In this document: in pieces, positions 53,281 to 64,000 of the stretch | Numbering within the stretch: the stretch's first letter is position 1 | Layout of the letters: every line of letters begins with the position of its first letter | From: Mytilus californianus | Taxonomy: Eukaryota > Mollusca > Bivalvia > Mytilida > Mytilidae | Length of the DNA: 64,000 nucleotides | NCBI RefSeq assembly: GCF_021869535.1 | Contig: NW_026262593.1 | Coordinates: 57,057,818-57,121,817, forward strand | Reading direction: 5' to 3' | Made by a program: the position numbers and the translations under genes | Notes under the pieces: model-generated | What the model was told of the DNA's origin: nothing | The model's database searches: none | What the model saw: the letters and a program-made list of their open reading frames with translations, nothing else

Positions 53281-54622
53281 GTTTTCCTGAGGTCACAAAC
53301 AACTTATCTAACTTTAAGCTATAGATCCACTACTGATGCAATATTTTATTGAACGATAATAATAGAAATAGAAATTTGTATGCAAATATTTTTGTTATAA
53401 AGAATAAAGTATGGAGAAATGTTGGGGGGTTGGAGGGTTAAAATTTTAGTTTCTTTGGAAGGAGGGGTCTTGAATTTATTTTCCCTCCTCACGGTGGGGA
53501 AATGAAAAAAATCAGAGAAATTCCACTGTTTTCTCCCGTCCCCCACACCCCCACACCTGAAAGAAAAAGATCAGTCCCCAATGCCTTTTGGTACTGTTTT
53601 TTTGTACCTTCAAATCTCTTAAAATATATGAGAATGAGAGATATTTTGTGTATTGTTATTCTTACTCTTTTCATTTATCATTGCTAGTATATGTAGTAAT
53701 TGTTTGATTTACATTTATATTGTGTATGAATAGTTACATGTAAATCAAATTTTTTTTATTTGGTCTTTTCATTTAATTTCTCATATATAAAGATTTAAAG
53801 ATATATTTAACCAGGATGAAAAGAATGTAATCTCGTTGTTTTCTTCATTGTTTTAGTATAACTGCTCATTGCTACATTTTGGTTTTTATTAATAAATAAA
53901 GATATTTTATATTTAAAATAGCTTGTTCATTTTTGCAGATGTCATTGATAATAACACAATATACATTTTAGCTGCTTTTATTAATTTAAATACATTTTTT
54001 ATTTGTTTGCCTCGTTAGATAACTTAAAATTGAACATCATTATCGTTACTACACTTTGGCTTTTCACCTTCACATGTCAAGCATTTAAGAATGCCAAAAT
54101 TTGATTTTTTTTCAAAAATCAAGTATGAGCAAAAATAGATGTTGGGCCGAAGGACTGTGTATACTAGGATATAAACACGATATAAATACTTATGTCTGGC
54201 AACAATTAAAGGCATGGGTATTCGGCATTCCAATATCTGCTAAATAGAGACGTTTGAAGATTTAACATTAGTTATATTTTACGCAAAACAAATTTGCTTA
54301 AACTTAATTGTCTGGCTTTAAATCCATGTAAGCACATGTTCTGTTAGAGATTTTGTTCTCAAAGTCATACACCTAGCGATGATAAAATATATGAATTCAA
54401 TTGTGCAACTCTTTCAAAATGTATAACTGATTCTAAATATAAGACAGCTTAATATTTGAGGATAAAACAAAATAACCTAATAAGAAATTGATGAGAAAAT
54501 GTCCTGTGAAAAATATTACATGCATGTTCAGGACGAGAACAAATTAACAAAAAAAATACTAGGTGGGTCCTGAAATAGGGATTGACCGGGATGATGGGTG
54601 GGTAATTTGGACTGCCACTCGA

Positions 54623-54886
54623 TTTGATTTTTGATTTTTGGTGTTTTAACGCCACTTTTAAGCACCGCTTTTGGGCTATTTCGTGGCGGCCAGTTTTTAT
54701 TGGTGGAGGAAGCCGGAGTGCCCGGAGAAAACCACCGACCTTCGATAGGAAAACTGACAATCCTAGTCAATTAAGATTGGAGTCGAGTGCACCCGCACGA
54801 GCGGGGTTCGAACTCACAACCTCAGTGTTGACTGGCTAGTGATTACAGTAGTAACTACTTAGACCACTCGGCCACCGAGGCCCCTT
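54623..54886 (-). mobile_element. tRNA-derived SINE with 12-bp target duplication
   Basis: Minus strand begins GGGGCCTCGGTGGCCGAGTG, a tRNA-like A box (TGGCCGAGTGG), then GAGTTCGAACCCCGC as B box about 60 bases later. The body contains TTTTCTCCGGGCACTCCGGC and a tail of AAAAATC repeats. ACTGCCACTCGA flanks it on both sides (54611-54622 and 54887-54898). This identifies a Pol III-type SINE inserted by target-primed reverse transcription. The central domain resembles conserved SINE cores shared among invertebrates (from memory). Confidence 0.85.
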
Positions 54887-54898
54887 ACTGCCACTCGA

Positions 54899-57800
54899 AT
54901 ATGATTACATAGTGTGCTAGTGACCTTATACAATATATATGGGGTCAGTAAATTCCATATGGGGTGAGAGCGAAGCATATATATCGTATTAAGTCACTAT
55001 AGAACACTATGTAACGAATTTATCTTACCGACTACCTTAACATGTGGTATTTAGACGAGTGGCCTATCAAAGTGATCAAGTCTTCAATACCGTTAGTATT
55101 AACAACCTACTTCCATTGGTCTATACAAAAACAAATGCCAACAATAACAAGTTGTTAGCTTTAAATGTGTTTTAAGAATTTATTTCAATCGTTCATCATC
55201 AATTTCTTCGTCTGTTGAAACCTTTATGATGTTTTCTCAACACCGTGTTGTTTTTATAAAGGACGTAACACCGCTACTAACCGTGTATTGAAATTAGCCC
55301 CGCCTACTAACCCAATATGGAATATATATACGGTCTCCACGCTGTTGCTTTTAACCAATCATACTCCTAGAAATGTATAGGAGGTAAGATAAGAGGGTAT
55401 ATTGGATTACAACATTAAGCCTTGCAACAGGCTACCTACGGACCCCGTAAAAGAGTTGTTGCAAGGGTTTTAAACGTGCAAAAAGCGTGACATTCTCTCA
55501 ACACGAGGCATCAGATTTAACGGTCCCAATTCTGACTGGAAGTGGCTGCGTATTTATACATCCTGCACAACCAAACGGAACTTCCACTTTGGTAAGGGTT
55601 TTCCTGCCGGTCCTTTGGGTAAAGAAAAGAAATATGGAACATACTGCAGTGAAACAGCAACCAAAAAACACAAAAAATACATATAGAGTTAAGCATACGG
55701 TCCTCTGATAGAAGGTTGTAAATACAATTCATACAGCTGGTCCGAGTACACAGTTATCGTCCTTTGATTTTCGTTGTCCAGTAATATAGTCCCTAGTGTG
55801 GACAGTGTGTTACATGCCTATTTTTTATACCCCATCCAAATTTATTTCTCCATGTTTTATGCCTAAAATAGCAAGCAGGGGGATGAAATTACACTGTAAA
55901 CAAATTTGGGTCATGAATTTTAAAGTAAAGTAGTGATTTGGTCCAGCTGAAAAAGGTTACAAATAAGCACTTCGGAAGCTGTCAAAAGATTTCAGGACCC
56001 CCTTAACATAAAATTGTCCATATTTTGAGTTAGAGCCGATGAAGTTTTCTATAATTTTGATATAATTTGTCCCAAAAGTAGTACAACACACTGTAAAAAT
56101 TATATTGAGAAAGCGCAGGTGGGATTTTTTTAATTTTCATTTATTGTCTAAAATAAATGCACTACGAAATAACTGTGTACTCGGACCAGCTCCAAATCGC
56201 CGTGTCAATTAATTCCATATATGTTTTCCCTTAAGCGAACATATACTTGCATATAAACTTTAATATAGATATCAAAGTGCTTTTCATCAAAGCACAAGAG
56301 AAAAACGACATAGCATTTATTTACATCTGCAGTTTAGCTGTTATATATGAAGTCTTAAAAATAGTTTGTGATTTAATCAGCTTGTGCTTGACAAAGGCTG
56401 TTGTTGCATCCTGCATATACTTATTTATTTAGTAAGGTACTTGTATATTAGTTAGCTGGCTACATCAAAACTGCTCAAGAACTGAAGAGGTACTCAAAGG
56501 ACTCTTTACTGCTACTCATCTGTATTGTTTATAGTTTCGTTTCTGATGGTAAGAGATCATTAACGGTGATGCTACTTCTTATATAAGCTTTTTGGTTGAC
56601 TCATAATTTGTTTCCGTTTTTCACGAACATATACTACTGGTGTTAATCAACCCTGACTAGTACTGTTTGAATTGAAATTCTTTGTTCTTTTCGTCCTTCA
56701 ATACGCCGATCTTTATTGTTTCGTGTGTCTTATCTATGAGTAGCTTTGATATTTTTGCGAATTTAATCTTTTGCGTATGATTTTGGTAAGTCGTAGCCTG
56801 ATAAGTATCACATGGTCCTTATGCTAATATTACAAACGTTCGATCTAAGTACACGTTAAACATTAATCATTGATATACAGTCATTTTCCATGAGCGTATC
56901 ATGAGACGAGACTTTAGATTTAAAAACTTCAAAATATTTCTAATATGGTCAAAAGATGTTAAGTATTTTTTTATTCATCTAGCATGTACTATTTTCTGGT
57001 TTGTTTATGTTTCTCTTTCTTTTTTATAAGCAATGAGATTTTCTGTGTTGTCCAATCGCATATCGTTATCTCCATATTATATTACAACATAAATTTGCAA
57101 CAAACGAGCGAGGAGGAAACAGCAGAAACTTTGTATTCTTTCAGCATTACATTCGTTTTTTTTTTATTTTTTTTTTTTTTTTTTTTTTTTTTATTTTAAC
57201 AAAGTATAACTAATAAATCGGAACATTCTAAAGTATGACCACTTCGTAATTGCTTTTGTTCGTCTTTCAAGGAGTTTGATTGCATGACTTATGGATATAT
57301 ATTGCAAAATTCAGGGTTAAAAGATTAATACGATATTTATTACGGATAAATAACACTTTATAAAGAGTGTTAATGGAACTGTACAATACATGTGTATTTA
57401 GTAGAAATGAATCAAAACAACCCAACTTTATCTTTTTAAAATCAAATTAAAAAATCCTTGTTTTACATTCCTTGTACGCAATGTTTTGGTAAGCTTTGTG
57501 TTGCTCAGTTGAGTTTTCTGTACAGTGCATTTTGTTGATTGATTTTGCTTGATTGCTTTCTGATTGGCGTGCATGTACATGTGTATAGACCTATTCCCAT
57601 GTTCATTCTATATTAACAAATTGAATATACTATCAAGTAAAAACCATCATGTGTGACCGGTGGTATGTACAAATAACAAATACGCACTTTTTTCAGAAAC
57701 AAAGTTTCAGTGAATATCTTTTAGTGCAAAATATCTGAATTTGAATAGTGACCTGGATACATGTTCATTTAAAATAACAATTTGGAATAATAAGATTACA

Positions 57801-58033
57801 TAGATTTAGTGAATATCAACTATATTATAGTGCATCACATATGAATTTTCTGGATATATTACAATGTTTTACACTCAAATGACTGCTTACCGCGCTTTAA
57901 GTATACTAGAACACACCCGCGAAATCGCGGGCATTTAGAGCGTGGTTGAAAGTACATGTATGTAAACTGTTGTAGGATAAATTTCTGTAAAAGATTTTAT
58001 GACTGGAGAATTTCAGGAAAGGTATCAAAAGGC
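54899..58033. other. Intergenic, no gene recognised
   Basis: AT-rich. It holds a T-rich run at 57159-57194 and a small CCCGCGAAATCGCGGG palindrome at about 57917. Open frames (for example 55487-55708 and 56247-56432) show no domain or splice support. Confidence 0.45.
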
Positions 58034-58411
58034 ATAGGTACTTGGGGACAGGACAATTTTTATTTTAGCCCTCCCCATTTTTTTCAAAATCCGTAATTTT
58101 TTTTGTTTTCTATTAATTTCAATTATTTTCATGTTTTTTTGTATACTATGAACATACATATACTATAAATAAAGTGTATTTTCTATTTAATATCAATTCC
58201 AAGTTTACTATCCACGGCGATCACTGATATATTATATATTCAAATATTTTTTTATTTTAGTATGGGGACTCTCTAATTATAATATATCAGTGACCGCCGT
58301 GGATAGTAAACTTGGAATTGATAGTAAATAGCAAATACACTTTATTTATAGTATATGTATCATAGTATACAGAAAAACGCGAAAATAATTGTCCTGTCCC
58401 CAAGTATCTAT
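58034..58411. repeat. 378-bp palindromic element
   Basis: Outer arms ATAGGTACTTGGGGACAGGA and TCCTGTCCCCAAGTATCTAT, and inner arms CCAAGTTTACTATCCACGGC and GCCGTGGATAGTAAACTTGG, give a nearly full-length inverted repeat. The central loop is about 70 bases. Probably a fold-back MITE. Confidence 0.85.
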
Positions 58412-58799
58412 GAAAATTATGTGTAATTTTAAACAGTCCTAAACGGAAGTCTTGTCTATGACTTAAAATTCCGCCCGGACGCCTTTATTTTCGTTTTCCT
58501 CCCAAAATAACCCAAACGGAATAATCATAAGCGAGGATGGCAAATGCGACTATGCATCGTACCTATAGGACACAGAGGCATGATGATTAATTTATCGTGA
58601 AAGGAAGAGCAGCGACACACAAAATGAGGTCTTCTTATTTAATAGTATATATATATATATATATACATCTATTTATGATAGTCTTAATTACAAATAAATT
58701 GTTTATAGCCAAACTGGCATTTCATACCGGTCAAGCATATCAAACAACACTTCAAAGTATCCTTTTATTTTTATGACTATTGATCACAGCTGCTATTTT

Positions 58800-59050
58800 C
58801 TAACAAATGCCAGTGAGACAACTATCAACCAGAGGGCAAATGAGGTACATGTAGACGTTACATGTAGCAACTAAATGTCACTGTAGAGCCTTCAAGGATG
58901 AGAAAAATCCATACTGCATAGGAACCTATTAAAGGCCACACATAACAAAACAATAAAAAACAGAAAACCAACGGCCTAGTTTATATACAAGATAAACATA
59001 TAACAAATATGATATTGTAACAAACATAAACCACTAAAAATTAGCCTACT
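58800..59050 (+). repeat. Dispersed repeat family A, diverged copy
   Basis: AATGCCAGTGAGACAACTAT, GAGCCTTCAAGGATGAGAAA and AAAACCAACGGCCTAGTTTA follow the family A order. Confidence 0.6.
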
Positions 59051-59979
59051 TGTTTTAAGTGTTGGTGATTGTTGGTTAGATTCTTATTCTAGACGTAAAA
59101 ATTGGTATTTACAGTTCCTAACTTTACATGACAAAGCACATAGCATTTAGGAAAAAGAGTTGAATATCTTTTAGCAGACTGGTTTTTTTTTCGGTAGCGT
59201 GCTTAAAATCTGGTTAAACCTATCGATCCACTACAAAGCAGGTCATACATATTAACATGTTGTCCCTAATATGCATAGTGTTTACCATGTGATGTAAAGC
59301 CATCTTCATTCATTGAATCAGAAAGTTGAACTTGTGATTTGCTTATTTAAATGCAAATTATGATCAATAACATGGACAAATTTGCCAAAAACATAGAAGC
59401 TAACATGATGGCCATTAGTTGCTTACACCCACTTCGTTTGTGTACTTTTGTCTCATTGGCAATCATACCACATCTCCTTATTTTTATACATTTCATAAAT
59501 AACACTTGATTAGTTTTGGTCATGCTTCAATTGTGAGCCCCAGATGTATTTATTATATATATATTAAAAAAAAAAGTTCAGTTAAGGCTACAATACCAGT
59601 AATTCCTAGATGTCAATAGTATGTAACAATTTAAAAGCTTCAAAAACAAGGTAAAATTGTCCGTTCGCTGTTTACAGTATGAATAATATACGGGTTTAAG
59701 CTAATCCGGCATTTCTGTAGGTTATACGTCAAAAAGACAAATAAACAACAAAAAAATATCGTGAAGACAGCATGTAGTATTAAAAAAAAAGACCGGAATT
59801 TATAGAATATGACAAGCACTAACTCGTCAAAAACAAGTGAATAAGTTAAACAGAAACAATCACATATCTGATCTCCTTGTCTGAGACGGTGGTAAGTTTC
59901 TTTCTTTTAAACAGTTTTCTTTCTGACAAGAGTTATTGTGTCGGATATATTTATTTGTATCCATCCATGCAGGGTATAT

Positions 59980-60335
59980 AAAAATAAGGAAATGTGGTAT
60001 GATTGCCAATGAGACAAATATCCACCTAAGTTCAAATGAAGTGGATTTAAGCAATTATAGGCAACCACACGGCCTTCACCAATGAGAAAAACCCATACCG
60101 TATAAACCTCTTTAAAAGGCCCCGACATGTAAAATATGAAACAATTGAAATTAGATAGCTAAAGGTCTAATTTATAACAAAACACTTTACGAAAAACAAA
60201 TATGACACATAAACCAACGACAACCACTGAATAACAGGCTCACAAAGAATGTGGCGGGGTGAAACATGTTTGAAAGCGCCACCCACCTCCACCCCATAAT
60301 CTTGGTAATACAAATCAGTTGAAAGCTTAACTCAT
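59980..60335 (+). repeat. Dispersed repeat family A
   Basis: GGAAATGTGGTATGATTGCC, ACGGCCTTCACCAATGAGAA, TTAAAAGGCCCCGACATGT and AATGTGGCGGGGTGAAACAT match the family. Confidence 0.75.
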
Positions 60336-60462
60336 CAGATCAATAAAAAGCAGAAAACTATTTAACAAAATCGGACGTGATATGGTATGGTATCTAAGCA
60401 TCCCTCATGACAAAAAAGAGGGCTTCGGTTGAATTTTCATTTATTTAGTTTTTTTAAAGATA

Positions 60463-60524
60463 CGAAATATGAAACAATTGAAATAAGATAGCTAAAGGTC
60501 TAATTTATAACAGAACACTTTACG
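60463..60524 (+). repeat. 62-bp direct repeat of family A interior
   Basis: Repeats 60131-60192 (both contain ATATGAAACAATTGAAAT and AGCTAAAGGTCTAATTTATA) 332 bp downstream with three differences. Confidence 0.85.
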
Positions 60525-61589
60525 GCGTCGGTAAGTCAAATTTCCACTGAATTTGTTTCACTTACTGGGACAAAATCGGAAAGTTTTAAGACCCACCCCT
60601 TGGACTTCGAAGTTTATATAACGTATTTATGATACCTAAACCGTTTTAAATTATTTTTCATATTTCCTTATACATTGTATATTCAGTGATATATTACTAT
60701 TAGCGAAAATATTGCAAATTTCAAATTTTGTATAAAGAGAAGACTTTAACCAAAATAAATTATTGTCTCTGAAAGAAAATTTAGTAATCCGGCACTTCCA
60801 ATAGAATTGTCCTTCTCACCATTGCTGGATAATTGCTCAAATTTGTCTAAAATCTAGCAAGAATGTATGCAGTTTTGAGTCATCTTTAGGCATTGATAAC
60901 TTTCCAGTGAAATATTCGGAAGTACGCTAAGATGTTGATAATACCTTACCGAAACATAGGAATCTAATAATGTGTGTTTTAGTAAAGATTGTAGGACTTT
61001 TGAAAAATGACCTTGTTTTTATATGAATTCACGGAAAATTGATTCTACCCCTTTTTTATTGTTGTAAAAGGGAAGTGATAAAAAGGTTTATTTCAAATCG
61101 AAATAGATTTTTTAAAACCCAAAAAGAAATTGTAAGCAGGGAGTCAGGCAGACCGATTATAGTAAACTTCTTATTGAAAAAAAAAATCTGTTTATTAGAT
61201 TATTTGTAAGCACATGCTTACAATGCTACACTGGTTCCATTGGAACCTTTATCATGTAGTATTAGAGTTAAAAATATATGGTTGTCTCCAAAAAATATAA
61301 CAGCCCCGCCCCCCAGCAACATCCACGAATTAAAGATTAAAAAGGGGGAAGTTTTCGACTACAAATTTTCCTTTTTCTTCCCATGCTCATCCATCAAAAC
61401 GTCAACATTTTCTCTTATGTGCCAATCTGTCATCTGTTTGAACATTTTACTTTGTTACGTATTATTGAATTGTTTTACTTACCAACATCAATTTAACCCC
61501 AGCTCTTAATAAAAGTGTGTATTGATCAATATATGAAAATAATAGTATCATAACAAACTTTTACACGGGTGAGTACATGGGATGAGCTA

Positions 61590-61593
<4 letters not shown>

Positions 61594-61627
<34 letters not shown>
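61594..61627. repeat. (TA)n microsatellite
   Basis: Uninterrupted alternating AT run. Confidence 0.95.
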
Positions 61628-61629
<2 letters not shown>

Positions 61630-64000
61630 TACGGTAAATAGATAAAGGTTCCGATTTAAGTTTTCCTTGGTTAAGTGCAAACTAAAGTAATTGTATGTGT
61701 CTTACTTAAGAAGTTAACTTAACTAAGGAAATTCTTAGTGAAATCTAATTTTAAAGAACACTTAAGTTACGATGTTGTATGCATAATGGCCCTGAGAGCT
61801 AGTACTAGCAATTACTAATAGCTAGCTATATAGGTCAAGGCCAACAACAACTAATAACAAACATGATGTATCTAAGACTGAAACGTTTACTTGTGTTAAA
61901 ACCCTGGACAAGTTTATTTTTTAATTTATAATAAATTACTTTTTTATTTATGTGTGTAAAAATCGGGGTTCCTTTACATGGTACAATTGGTTTTTAATCA
62001 ACAGGATCAAAATGGCCAGAGACGTAAAATCTGATGCACCGGCCGGCATTTGTGAACTGATCTGTTTGACGGCAGTCACTACCCACAGTCTACTTTGAAG
62101 GATGACAGTTGTAATATTTGGTTTGTCATCCCGGTCGACTTACCTTACGAAACATCATAATTATTGTTTTCTTGTCTACTGAAATGTTTGTAACTGGACA
62201 TTCAAATGAATTCAATGTAGTGCATCCTAGAAACTGATCTTTTTTAATATGAATATTACAGATGGCAAAAAGTTAATTATATTTGAAGAAAAGAAGTAGA
62301 CAAAAAGGTATATGGTAAAAAAGAATGCAAAATAATTACCAATACTAAGCAAACCCCAGATTGTGAAGAAAGTCACGTGACATAAAAATCGACATTGCAA
62401 GTAATATACCTTTATTATAATATTAGCTACTTAACGATTTTTTTTAGTACCACGCTAACATAACATCACATTACATTTCTTCGCAAAATTTTTTATATGA
62501 ACTTTAAATAATTTTAATGGCAAATACTTTCAATCTGATTTTTTCCCCTTCTTCCTGATCAACTTCGTATTTGTTTCTATGTTTAATAGAATTCCAATTG
62601 CGTTTATTGATACACAATTTTGTGAGAAATTGTGTATTCTAAAAACTACTGTCCATTTATAAAATGGAACGATTTGAAGCTTTATGACATGCGTGCGGTT
62701 TCTTACGACAATTTTAGCGATTTAACGATGTTAGCGTCCACGACCAAATTTAATATTGGAAAAGAATGGCCTTGATGATCACCTTTTTTTTTTTTATTAT
62801 GCATATTTCTTTACAATAACGTAAAAGAATACTAAATATTTTCGGAGTACGAGAACCACCTTTATATTAAATGTTCACTACATTTATAAATCTTCATTGA
62901 CACATATCATTATCTATTCACTATACACTCCGAATAATTAAAACTCTAGCAAAGTCTTTTAATTGCAGCAAAAAAAAAAAACAAAACAAAATCGCTGGAA
63001 CGTGAAAATTTTTTAATGACGTTTCTTACACGATAGCTTATAAAAGACACTTGAAAATAAAAATCTAAATACGATATAAAATAAATTTTTTTTTGGTTGT
63101 AAGTAGCATTGTTTGTGTAATAATCAACTATCATATGTAAATAACTTGTTTCTTGTCTAATTCAGGTTTGGAGTACTAACACATGAATGTGACGAATTGA
63201 GTGTCCACGGGAAATTGCGTATTTTGTCCTATACATGTACATATACATATATATATATATAAAAAAACAATAAAAAAAAAAAACGAAATCAACCAAACAA
63301 AGCCTTTAGATGAATATTCATGGAATTTCCATGCTGATTAAGTTCTTAAAGTTGAAGCCCCCCTCCCCCCAAAAAAAATGATATTAGTATAAAGACTAAT
63401 TATAAATTTGTAAAACTTCTAGTAAAAAAGTGTTTGATATATGTTAACGTGTATTGTGTTAGTTGTTGTATTATAAAGAGTCAAATCTTTATAATCTCAC
63501 CAACAACAAAAAAAAAAACAATTATATGTTCAGGTGAATTGTGTCAAATGTGCATGGGCAACATGTCGTCCTTCCTTTTTATATTATAGTAGTTGTAGTA
63601 AAAACCGTTACTAAAGTATATATACTTCGTCTCAAATGTAGCCCAACAATGTTAGATCTGTAAATGTGAGTTAGATTTCCAAACGATTATGCCAAGATCA
63701 TCTTGCAGAAAATCGGTAAGATTGAAATGAAATGTATTATTCGATTATATATCAATATGGGTGAGTCACTTGTACATGTACCTTAGTTCGCGGTAATATG
63801 GCTCTTTCTTGCAATTTTAAATTTCTTTCGATGTTTTAGTTGCTTTTGTACAATAACATGTTTACCGTAAAATGTATTAATCATTTGCCATATACAATCT
63901 CATTACATGTTAAACATACTGATTAGCATTCATACTTGTTCATTTCTTAATGCATTATATTTGAAATTTATATAATTTCTTAATTATCTGTAAGCATTTT

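Larger units (their letters stand above)
51796..54622. other. Intergenic, with dispersed repeats
   Basis: No gene. It holds family A pieces at 52185-52350, 52381-52745 and 53035-53280. Several AATAAA signals and a poly-G/C-biased patch at 53420-53570 lie in otherwise plain AT-rich DNA. Confidence 0.5.
58412..64000. other. Intergenic, repeats only
   Basis: No gene seen. Family A copies lie at 58800-59050 and 59980-60335, with a further 62-bp piece at 60463-60524. TA runs occur at 58645-58664 and 61594-61627. The remainder is AT-rich without recognisable content. Confidence 0.5.

Noticed and set aside
54800..54884. Functional tRNA gene
   Set aside because: The A and B boxes are the head of a SINE with body, tail and target duplications; no cloverleaf with a proper acceptor stem is apparent.
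57917..57932. CCCGCGAAATCGCGGG as a terminator or regulatory hairpin
   Set aside because: Too short to interpret alone and resembles part of a common dispersed repeat; noted only.
59860..60128. Minus-strand frames of 64 and 73 codons
   Set aside because: They lie in family A repeat sequence and have no domain.

Overview
The window looks like AT-rich nuclear DNA of a marine bivalve, most likely a Mytilus-type mussel. Evidence: coding information is in short exons with clean GT/AG borders, introns run from a few hundred bases to 17 kb, and the DNA between exons is packed with transposon debris. Several dispersed repeats are ones I associate with mussel genomes; that species call is from memory, not a search.

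One real gene dominates. On the + strand, 18 exons between 872 and 50346 join in phase into a 758-codon C-terminal part of a TRPM-like cation channel. They cover a cytosolic pre-S1 region, six membrane helices, a pore loop with FGDL, the TRP helix, a short coiled-coil tail and a stop codon. A 3' UTR exon and an AATAAA signal probably follow (51341 to about 51795). The N-terminal TRPM homology regions must lie upstream of base 872. No kinase or NUDIX domain follows the coiled coil.

The introns hold the rest of the content. Intron 1 (1068-18474) carries: a non-autonomous CACTA-like DNA transposon (4614-6891); an inverted duplication of dead Penelope-like element (PLE) 3' ends (about 10745-12430); a nearly complete but frameshifted PLE on the minus strand, flanked by inverted terminal repeats (12442-15957); and a roughly 540-bp tandem/inverted repeat array (16084-18381). 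The PLE repeats and the 540-bp units each fold on paper into a type I hammerhead ribozyme with a palindromic stem III. A decayed hammerhead lies at 547-590. Later introns contain a second CACTA-like element (31493-33633), a 471-bp MITE family with one copy split by another repeat, a 447-bp MITE family with TA flanks, a 150-bp perfect-looking hairpin, a degenerate duplicate of the TRP-helix exon, and an inverted pair of YIDD reverse-transcriptase fragments.

From about 51800 to 64000 I see no gene. This part has dispersed repeats, a tRNA-derived SINE with 12-bp target duplications (54623-54886), a 378-bp palindrome (58034-58411) and microsatellites.

All calls are by eye. Exon borders rest on splice consensus plus phase agreement. 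The least certain exons are the first two.
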